From positions 1-13,042 of the forward strand of contig DFFH01000109.1 in the NCBI GenBank assembly GCA_002368805.1: 13,042 nt of DNA. The letters are read 5' to 3'. How positions within the stretch are numbered: position 1 is the stretch's first letter; every line of letters starts with the position of its first letter. The translations under genes and the position numbers were made by a program. Origin of the DNA: Mageeibacillus sp. UBA3781. Its GTDB lineage: Bacteria > Bacillota > Clostridia > Saccharofermentanales > Saccharofermentanaceae. A model generated the notes under the pieces. It saw nothing but the letters and a program-made list of their open reading frames with translations. It had not been told where the DNA came from and did not search any database. Positions 1 through 5,923 of the stretch are shown here, piece after piece.

Positions 1-766
1 CGACCGTAAAGCCGGATCCGAAGGATACTCCCTTTACGGCAGGAACACCGAACATCAGCTGGGCGAAACTGCTCTCGACGGTGTCCCACATCGGGGAGCC
101 GATACCGCCCGGGAAGCCCGTCGCCATTACCTCTACTATACCACCGACAGAGTCATTCTCCAACTTCGCCGCCTCGATCTCCGAGGTCATGCGGGCAGCA
201 AGCGATGCGTTTTCCTGTGGAAAAGCACCCGCCGTCGGAATCACCGGCATCTCTTCGTCTTCCCAGCTCGGTGCATCGATCTTGCCGATACGGATGATAT
301 GTCCATATACTTCCGCGCCGCACTTCGCCTTTAAGACCTGCTTGGCGATTGCTCCTGCAAAGAGGACAGGCGCCGTGAGTCTTCCGGAGAAATGTCCGCC
401 GCCTCTGGGATCGTTGCTCATCTTATAGCGGAGTCTTGCCGTATAGTCGGCATGTCCCGGTCTCGGTGTGACGGTAAATCCGTCGTAATCGGACGAATGG
501 GTGTTCGTATTTAAGATCTCCATCGCCAGAGGTGTGCCTGTGGTCTTTCCGTTATAGATACCGGACAGGACCGTCGGAAGATCCGCTTCTTTTCTCGGTG
601 TCGAGCCGGCCTGAGATCCGGGTGCTCTTCTCTGCATCTCTTTGATGATGCCCGCTTCGTCGATACTGACACCGGAAGGGAGCCCGTCGATCACGACACC
701 GATCGCCGGTCCGTGCGACTCTCCAAATACACTTATCTTGATGCGGTTACCCCACGTTGATCCCAT
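1..766 (-). CDS. aroC: Chorismate synthase, 5' part (runs off the left edge)
   Basis: AroC converts 5-enolpyruvylshikimate-3-phosphate to chorismate with reduced FMN, the last step of the shikimate pathway, in the cytoplasm. I translated 255 codons from the ATG at 766; the family is usually about 360-390 residues, so roughly the last third lies outside. Visible family motifs are GESHGPAIGVVIDGLP (residues 15-30, the first chorismate synthase signature), RPGHADYT (102-109), GGGHFSGRLTAPVLFAGAIA (122-141, the second signature with the FMN/substrate-binding region) and DSVGGIVEV (205-213). The third signature would lie beyond the edge. The start is supported by a GGGAGGAA ribosome binding site at 773-780, six bases upstream. 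That site lies inside the last codons of aroA, and the two genes overlap by 20 nt, so translation is probably coupled. No frameshift is visible. Confidence 0.97.
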   Translation of the reverse strand, partial: MGSTWGNRIKISVFGESHGPAIGVVIDGLPSGVSIDEAGIIKEMQRRAPGSQAGSTPRKEADLPTVLSGIYNGKTTGTPLAMEILNTNTHSSDYDGFTVTPRPGHADYTARLRYKMSNDPRGGGHFSGRLTAPVLFAGAIAKQVLKAKCGAEVYGHIIRIGKIDAPSWEDEEMPVIPTAGAFPQENASLAARMTSEIEAAKLENDSVGGIVEVMATGFPGGIGSPMWDTVESSFAQLMFGVPAVKGVSFGSGFTV

Positions 767-2120
767 TGACCGTTCCTCCCAGGTTTACATAATCTTCAAA
801 AAATGACGGGTAGGATTTCTCGACCGCTACCGGGTCCTTGATCCATACCATATCTGATGCGCAGGTTGCCGCCACCGCTGCTGCCATGACAAGACGATGA
901 TCCTTATAGCTGTCTATGGTTCCGCCCGAAAAGCACTTTTTCCCGGCCGCACTCTGGCCACTGATACAAAGTCCGTCTTCTGTGATTTCGTTTCGGATAC
1001 CGAGCGCAGTCAGCATCGCTGCAGTAGATGCGATCCTGTCTGATTCCTTGATACGCAGTCTCTCGGCATGCACGATCTTCGTGATACAGTTCGTCGCGGC
1101 CGCTGCGATCGCAAATACCGGAACCAGATCCGGCACATCTCTGGCATCCATCTCAAATACTTCTCTTTTGTCAGGATCGGTGATCTTTCCTGCTTCTATA
1201 TCTCTCTTTTCCGCTTCGTCGTTTCTCTTCTCCACTTCAGAAAGTCCCGAAAGAAGATCTACGATCGCACGGTCACCCTGCGCGGTAGTCTTCGGAAGAT
1301 TTTTAAGATTTACCGACGATCCGAGATAGTTTGCCACCAGCCAGAAAGCCGCCTGCGAGTAGTCCGCTTCGACTTCAAAGTCATCCGTGCGGGATGGTTT
1401 CTTTTCTCCGCTGATAGAATATCCGGTCGCTTCTTCTTCGACTATCACGCCGAAGCTTCGCATCACTTCGCAGGTCAGATCCACATACGGGCGGGACTCA
1501 AGTTCTGTCGTGAGCGTAAGTCTTGATGCGCCATCCGCATAGGACAGAGCCATCAGAAGTCCCGAGATATACTGGGAACTGACATTTCCGGGAAGCTTAT
1601 ACTCGCCTGCCTTCATCTTTCCCGTGATCAAAAGCGGCAGGGAAAGGCCGCTCTCATCGAGATATGTCATCTCCGCGCCGGAGCCTTCGAAAACGCCTTC
1701 GTATTCTTTGACCGGACGTTGCGGGAGCCTGCCGGATCCGACGAACTTCGTCGGGATCCCGAGTACTGCCGCAAGCGGGATCAGGAAACGGAGCGTCGAA
1801 CCGGACTCCTTGCAGTCGATCTCGATCGGCTCGTTTTCGCCGCTACATCCGGAATTATCTTTTCCGGAGCGGCAAGCATCGAGTGCTTTTCCCATAGAAA
1901 GAAGCGCACGCTTCGTCGCCTTGATGTCATCCGAAACACAGGATTCATCGATCTTCGCGAGTTCAATATCACCGCTTAAGAAAGCCATGATCAGTGCTCT
2001 GTGCGCGGCGCTTTTGCTCTGCGGCACAAAGACATCGCCTCGAAGTTTCCCCGGAGCGATGCCTAGTTTGCCGGAAGCAAAAAGTTCCGTAAGTTTATTC
2101 TTTACCTGTTCTTTTTCCAA
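747..2120 (-). CDS. aroA: 3-phosphoshikimate 1-carboxyvinyltransferase (EPSP synthase)
   Basis: AroA joins phosphoenolpyruvate to shikimate-3-phosphate to give EPSP, in the cytoplasm. With a TTG start at 2120 the protein has 457 residues, slightly longer than the usual ~430. Visible motifs (457-residue numbering) are SKS (35-37) near the N-terminus, ESGSTLR (105-111, PEP loop), PQRP (133-136), SSQYISG (181-187, phosphate binding), DYSQAAF with the expected catalytic Asp253, GDRAIVD (282-288), RLRIKESDR (354-362) and DHRLVMA (407-413). K434 in VEKSYPSFFE matches the conserved C-terminal lysine. TTG 2120 has AGGAG five bases upstream; an in-frame TTG at 2159 would add 13 residues but has no clear ribosome binding site. 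A charged, Glu/Lys-rich insert sits at about 292-320. The gene follows aroB after a 57-nt gap and overlaps aroC. Confidence 0.96.
   Translation of the reverse strand: MEKEQVKNKLTELFASGKLGIAPGKLRGDVFVPQSKSAAHRALIMAFLSGDIELAKIDESCVSDDIKATKRALLSMGKALDACRSGKDNSGCSGENEPIEIDCKESGSTLRFLIPLAAVLGIPTKFVGSGRLPQRPVKEYEGVFEGSGAEMTYLDESGLSLPLLITGKMKAGEYKLPGNVSSQYISGLLMALSYADGASRLTLTTELESRPYVDLTCEVMRSFGVIVEEEATGYSISGEKKPSRTDDFEVEADYSQAAFWLVANYLGSSVNLKNLPKTTAQGDRAIVDLLSGLSEVEKRNDEAEKRDIEAGKITDPDKREVFEMDARDVPDLVPVFAIAAAATNCITKIVHAERLRIKESDRIASTAAMLTALGIRNEITEDGLCISGQSAAGKKCFSGGTIDSYKDHRLVMAAAVAATCASDMVWIKDPVAVEKSYPSFFEDYVNLGGTVNGINVG
773..780 (-). promoter_or_regulatory. Ribosome binding site of aroC inside aroA
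   Basis: GGGAGGAA reads on the minus strand six bases before the aroC ATG at 766. It lies within the last coding part of aroA (stop at 747), so ribosomes finishing aroA cover it and may re-initiate on aroC. Confidence 0.8.
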
Positions 2121-2125
2121 AGTAT

Positions 2126-2130
2126 CTCCT
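2126..2130 (-). promoter_or_regulatory. Ribosome binding site deciding the aroA start
   Basis: AGGAG reads on the minus strand five bases before the TTG at 2120. The upstream TTG at 2159 is preceded by a pyrimidine/GC-mixed stretch with no purine-rich match. This favours the shorter AroA product beginning near KEQVKNKLTEL. Confidence 0.7.
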
Positions 2131-2177
2131 TTTGATCCGGCCGCCTTGTTCTCCCTCAAGGGACAGCCCGGATCTTC

Positions 2178-3218
2178 TCACAGCAGGTCGTGCAGCTCCT
2201 GCTCGGACAGCGGGCGGGTCTTACTCTCGCCGATGTTATTGATCATGACGTAATAGACCTTGCCATTCAGTTTCTTCTTATCGCTGAGCATCGTCTTATA
2301 GAGATCCTCGACCGGAAGATCTGTCGATGTCGGCAGGTGCCACTTCTCGAGGACAGCAAGGATACGCTCCTTGACGCCCTCCGGTGTCTCACCGAGCTTC
2401 ACGCCGAGATCGACCGCCTTGATCATGCCGATCGCGACCGCCTCACCGTGGGTATATCTTGTGTAGCCGGAGACCTTCTCGATCGCATGGCCCCATGTGT
2501 GGCCGAAGTTGAGAAGCATTCTCTCGCCGGTATCATATTCGTCATTCTGGACAACGGTCGTCTTGATCTTTACGCAGCGCTCGATCATCCACTCCATGTC
2601 CGCCTGGCCCTTCTCGATCGCCTCGAAAAGCATCGCGTCGCGGATACATCCGTACTTGATGACCTCCGCCATGCCCTCGGCCATACGTGCTCTCGACAGG
2701 GACTTCAGAAGGCCCGGATCGATAACGACCGCTTTCGGCTGGTAAAAAGCACCGACACAGTTCTTGCCGAACGGCATATCGATGCCGGTCTTGCCGCCGA
2801 TAGAAGAGTCCACCTGCGCAAGAAGCGTGGTCGGAACCTGGATGAGGTTACATCCGCGCATATAGGTCGCGGCCGCAAATCCTGCAAGATCACCGACAAC
2901 ACCGCCGCCGAGCGCGATCACAAGGTCTGTTCTCGCCATGCCGAATTCATTCATCGCAGTATAGATCTCGAAGAGATTCTTCTCACATTTACTGGATTCA
3001 CCATTCGGGATCGTATAGTGAGCCACCTCGAAACCGGAAGCCACCAGTGCTTTTTCCGCGGCGGAATAATAGAGTCCTTCTACGATATCGTCCGTCACGA
3101 TGAATGCTTTTCTGCTTCTTACGGTCTTTGCCGCCACTTCCCCGAGCTGGGCGAGCGCCCCTGTACGGATCAGGATCGGGTATTTCCCGTGATTGGTATT
3201 GGCCATGATCTCCGGCAT
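2178..3218 (-). CDS. aroB: 3-dehydroquinate synthase
   Basis: AroB cyclises DAHP to 3-dehydroquinate using NAD+ and a divalent metal, the second step of the shikimate pathway. The 346-residue product has the normal family length. The NAD-binding GGGVVGDLAGFAAATYMRG lies at 104-122, followed by QVPTTLLAQVDSSIGGKTG (127-145), which is diagnostic of the family. Expected metal ligands are present: Glu185 in MAEVIKYG, His240 in NFGHTWGHA and His257 in THGEA. A basic C-terminal stretch (SDKKKLNGK, 312-320) also fits. The ATG at 3218 has AGAGAGG eight bases upstream. The ATG four codons later has a GGAG only three bases away, so the longer form is preferred. A 101-nt spacer with two hairpins separates it from the aroE-aroK gene upstream. 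Confidence 0.98.
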   Translation of the reverse strand: MPEIMANTNHGKYPILIRTGALAQLGEVAAKTVRSRKAFIVTDDIVEGLYYSAAEKALVASGFEVAHYTIPNGESSKCEKNLFEIYTAMNEFGMARTDLVIALGGGVVGDLAGFAAATYMRGCNLIQVPTTLLAQVDSSIGGKTGIDMPFGKNCVGAFYQPKAVVIDPGLLKSLSRARMAEGMAEVIKYGCIRDAMLFEAIEKGQADMEWMIERCVKIKTTVVQNDEYDTGERMLLNFGHTWGHAIEKVSGYTRYTHGEAVAIGMIKAVDLGVKLGETPEGVKERILAVLEKWHLPTSTDLPVEDLYKTMLSDKKKLNGKVYYVMINNIGESKTRPLSEQELHDLL

Positions 3219-3250
3219 AATTGGTACCTCTCTTTATTCATCATTTTTGC

Positions 3251-3300
3251 CGTGCAGGAAGCTCTTTCCGCTTCGCACGACCGGCCGCAGAAAGTGCGGC
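3251..3300 (-). other. Two GC-rich hairpins in the aroE-aroB spacer
   Basis: Read on the minus strand, GCCGCA and TGCGGC (3284-3300) enclose a five-base loop. Next comes a stem of CGTGC plus GAAGC pairing with GCTTC and GCACG (3251-3279), with a two-base bulge and a seven-base loop. No T-run follows either one on the minus strand, so they do not look like intrinsic terminators. They may be an mRNA processing or stability element inside the operon; that role is inference. Confidence 0.5.
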
Positions 3301-3319
3301 TCATCTTCTCTCTATTTTA

Positions 3320-4684
3320 TCACGGTATGAACAGATTCTTCACCCTGTTCAGTACCTCTTCTTTCTCTCCGCACGCGGATACCGTCACATCGGATCCGGT
3401 GAGGTAAGATGCTTCCCGGCTCTCCAGCCGCGCACGCATGTTCCTGTAAGCCGTATCCTTATCTTCCGCCTGCAGAAGCGGCCTTGTGGTATCGTCTTTC
3501 ACGCGTTCCCAGATCGTATCCGCGTCCGCCTGAAGATAGATCACGAGCGCCTTGCTCTCCTTCAAGAGCTTCACATTCTCCGGATTCGTCAGCACACCGC
3601 CTCCGAGGGAGATGACCTCTGCTTCGGGTGTCTCAAGCACGACCTTCAGCACGTCATGCTCCATTCTCCGGAATGTCTCTTCGCCGTCTTTTCTGAAGAT
3701 CTCCGTGATCGGGCATCCCGCGATGGTCTCGATCCTCTCATCAAGATCGAGGAACGGGATCTTCATATCTTCGCTGAGATTTCTTCCGATATAGGTCTTC
3801 CCTGCGCCCATAAAGCCGGTAAATATGATCTTTACGGGATTCTTCTCCCAGAGTTTTCTCCGCACGTCCGGCAGGATCTCGGAGAGTCTTCCATCATCGA
3901 AGTGCGCATCCGGCGCCCAGATCTTCTCAGCGGCGATCGCCTGGTTGAGAAGCATCTTCAATCCGGATACCGCCGATGCGCCGCGGCTTCTGACCTGCAT
4001 GCAGGACTTCGTCGGGCAGGGGTTGTAGATCGTATCGAAGAATGTGCCGTCTTTGCTGAGAAGATCGATATGCGGCGCGGTCGCGTGGACATCCGGCCAC
4101 ATGCCGCATGGTGTTCCGTTTAATATCGTGGCAAAATCACTTGCCCCGTCATTTATATCTCCGCTCACAGTTCCGATCGTCTCATCGGATACTGCGCGCA
4201 CCTTTTCGAATCCTTTTTCTTTGCACTCTTTTACGAGGACTTCCGCTTTTTCGATCGAGCGCGCCCAGATCGTCAGATCCGCGCCCGCCTTCAGTGCTTC
4301 AATCGCCATCATGCGGGCAACTCCGCCGGCGCCGAGGAGAAGTGCTTTTCGGTCAGAAAGAGGGATATTACAGGAGAGGAATCCATCCACGTCGGTGTTG
4401 TAACCGATCTTCCCGCAGACGGTATTGGCTGCGCCATATTCTTTCACCATCGGAGCGACATCATCGAGGAAAGGAAGGATCGCGACTTTATGCGGGATCG
4501 TGATGTTAAATCCCGTCAGTTCCTTCATGAGGATCGGTGCATACTTCGGAAGTTCCTCCGGAGAGATCTCGTAGAGCTCATATCTTCCGGAGATGCCGCT
4601 GGCCTCCATGATGCGCTCATGGATATAGGGCGACATCGAGTGTCCCAGAGGAGAGCCGATCAGACCCGCTTTAATCGCAGACAT
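3320..4684 (-). CDS. aroE-aroK: Fused shikimate dehydrogenase - shikimate kinase
   Basis: One 454-residue protein carries two consecutive shikimate-pathway enzymes. Residues 1 to about 280 are AroE (dehydroshikimate plus NADPH to shikimate): shikimate-binding SPLGHSMSP (11-19), catalytic Lys66 in TIPHK, Asn87 in GAANT, Asp98 in NTDVDGF, NADP-binding GAGGVARM (118-125) and the C-terminal NQAIAAEKIW (247-256). Residues from about 283 are AroK (shikimate plus ATP to shikimate-3-phosphate): P-loop GFMGAGKT (290-297), DLDERIE (313-319), GEETFRRME (334-342), SLGGGV (359-364), RPLL (401-404) and the shikimate-binding Arg423. Both active sites look complete and the linker is short. The ATG at 4684 has AAGGAGG six bases upstream, within the end of tyrA, which it overlaps by 14 nt. 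The tail ends in tandem stops (TGA TAA). Confidence 0.95.
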   Translation of the reverse strand: MSAIKAGLIGSPLGHSMSPYIHERIMEASGISGRYELYEISPEELPKYAPILMKELTGFNITIPHKVAILPFLDDVAPMVKEYGAANTVCGKIGYNTDVDGFLSCNIPLSDRKALLLGAGGVARMMAIEALKAGADLTIWARSIEKAEVLVKECKEKGFEKVRAVSDETIGTVSGDINDGASDFATILNGTPCGMWPDVHATAPHIDLLSKDGTFFDTIYNPCPTKSCMQVRSRGASAVSGLKMLLNQAIAAEKIWAPDAHFDDGRLSEILPDVRRKLWEKNPVKIIFTGFMGAGKTYIGRNLSEDMKIPFLDLDERIETIAGCPITEIFRKDGEETFRRMEHDVLKVVLETPEAEVISLGGGVLTNPENVKLLKESKALVIYLQADADTIWERVKDDTTRPLLQAEDKDTAYRNMRARLESREASYLTGSDVTVSACGEKEEVLNRVKNLFIP

Positions 4685-5765
4685 AGCCGGCCTCCTTCAG
4701 AAGCGCATATGCCTCTACCGCTTCCTTCGTCGTACCGAGCAGGAGCGAGACCTGGCCGCCCTCGTATGTACGGAAATTGCGGATGTTGATATTTCTGATA
4801 TTAATATTTCCTTTGCCGAGGATCGCAGTAATGCGGGCAAGTTCACCCGGCTTATCCTCGACGTGGACATTCAGTGTCGCGGATGCTTCGAGCGCACCGC
4901 GGAGGTTGATATCCAAGTGATCTCTGTAGATCGCACCCTGCGCAAAGAGTTTCTCGAGCTCCGCACTGTCGTTATTTTCCAGCGCGGTCTTCCACTTAGT
5001 CAGCGTATCGATATATTCATCGAGGATCGGAAGGAGTGCTTCTCTCGAGTTCGAGGTGATCCCCGCCCAGAGCTTGGAGTTCGACGATGCGATCCTGGTG
5101 ATATCGCGAAAACCACCCGCCGCCATTCGTGATAGCGCGCCGTCATCGCGGTTGGCCATCAGAAGCGACAGACTGCTTGCGACGATATGTGGAAGATGCG
5201 ACACCGCCGCGACACGTTCGTCATGTTCTTTGGCGGTCATGCGCATCGGGATCGCGCCGATCGCGCGGATCAGTTCTTCAAAACTCTGAAGCATATTTGC
5301 AGATACTTCTGAATACTCGGGAAGGCAGATCACATAAAGTGCATTTTCGAAGAGCGAACCATTGCTGCAGGCATACCCATAGCGCTCGGATCCAGCCATC
5401 GGATGACCGCCGACAAAGTTCGGAAGACGGATGGCATCCATGACCGGCTGCTTGACCGAGCCGACGTCTGTAATCATGCCGATATCCACTTTTGCGAGGT
5501 CATCCTGCATATTCTTGATCACATCGACCGGAGCACACAGGATCACGACATCACAGCCCGAAAGAATACTGACATCATCGCAGGAAGATCCGGTGATCAC
5601 ACCCTCTTCTTCCGCCATCTTCAGAGACGCCTCATCTTTATCGATCGCAACGATCTCTTTTATATCGGTCCTTCCATGGATCGCCTTGGCAAGAGAGCCT
5701 CCGATCAGGCCCAGACCGACGATCCCGACTTTACGGATTCCCAGGGGTTTTCCCTCACTTGACAT
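4671..5765 (-). CDS. tyrA: Prephenate dehydrogenase with C-terminal ACT domain
   Basis: TyrA oxidatively decarboxylates prephenate to 4-hydroxyphenylpyruvate, the tyrosine branch after chorismate. The 364-residue protein starts with a Rossmann motif GLGLIGGS (17-24), followed by DVGSVK (100-105), GGHPMAGSE with the likely catalytic His121 (119-127) and SHLPH (189-193). An ACT domain starts near residue 298 (LNVHVEDKPGELARITAIL) and runs to the end; in this family it usually mediates feedback inhibition by tyrosine. No chorismate mutase domain is fused at the N-terminus. The ATG at 5765 has only a weak site (GGGAAGG, ten bases away). It is the first gene of the aromatic cluster, separated from the lipoprotein gene upstream by a 158-nt gap with a hairpin and a candidate -10 box. 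An arogenate preference cannot be excluded. Confidence 0.95.
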   Translation of the reverse strand: MSSEGKPLGIRKVGIVGLGLIGGSLAKAIHGRTDIKEIVAIDKDEASLKMAEEEGVITGSSCDDVSILSGCDVVILCAPVDVIKNMQDDLAKVDIGMITDVGSVKQPVMDAIRLPNFVGGHPMAGSERYGYACSNGSLFENALYVICLPEYSEVSANMLQSFEELIRAIGAIPMRMTAKEHDERVAAVSHLPHIVASSLSLLMANRDDGALSRMAAGGFRDITRIASSNSKLWAGITSNSREALLPILDEYIDTLTKWKTALENNDSAELEKLFAQGAIYRDHLDINLRGALEASATLNVHVEDKPGELARITAILGKGNINIRNINIRNFRTYEGGQVSLLLGTTKEAVEAYALLKEAGYVCD

Positions 5766-5798
5766 GACTTACATACCTTCCCGTTTTGAAGTAGGTTC

Positions 5799-5804
5799 AT
5801 TATA
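5799..5804 (-). promoter_or_regulatory. Candidate -10 box before tyrA
   Basis: TATAAT reads on the minus strand 33 bases before the tyrA ATG, which would give a leader of about 27 nt. No -35 resembling TTGACA lies 16-18 bases upstream, because that position is occupied by the 5812-5847 hairpin. The promoter is therefore tentative. Confidence 0.35.
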
Positions 5805-5811
5805 GCACGAA

Positions 5812-5847
5812 GCCGCCCCCTCGCCTACTTATAGGCGAAGGAGCGGC
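5812..5847 (-). terminator. 15-bp hairpin between the lipoprotein gene and tyrA
   Basis: Arms of 15 bases (5833-5847 and 5812-5826) enclose a six-base loop. As minus-strand RNA all 15 positions pair, three of them as G-U, while plus-strand RNA would have A-C mismatches at those positions. The structure is therefore probably meant for minus-strand transcripts. It lies downstream of the lipoprotein gene and may end its transcript, but the following TTCGTGCT is a poor U-tract. Confidence 0.5.
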
Positions 5848-5923
5848 ACGATTTCAGTGCTTTTCGATAATGATACTGACTGTTTCCCTGACAAATGTTT
5901 TCCGAATGGAAGGAAGCACCTCT

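Noticed and set aside
81..428. 115-codon plus-strand open frame at the left edge
   Set aside because: It is antisense to aroC, whose translation carries two family signatures across the same bases.
2157..2159. TTG at 2159 as aroA start
   Set aside because: No ribosome binding site, and it adds 13 residues before the well-placed TTG at 2120 with AGGAG; kept only as an alternative.
2190..3407. 405-codon open frame on the plus strand opposite aroB
   Set aside because: It lies antisense to an unmistakable aroB with full motifs; its translation is rich in His/Arg/Leu without any domain pattern, as expected of a shadow frame.
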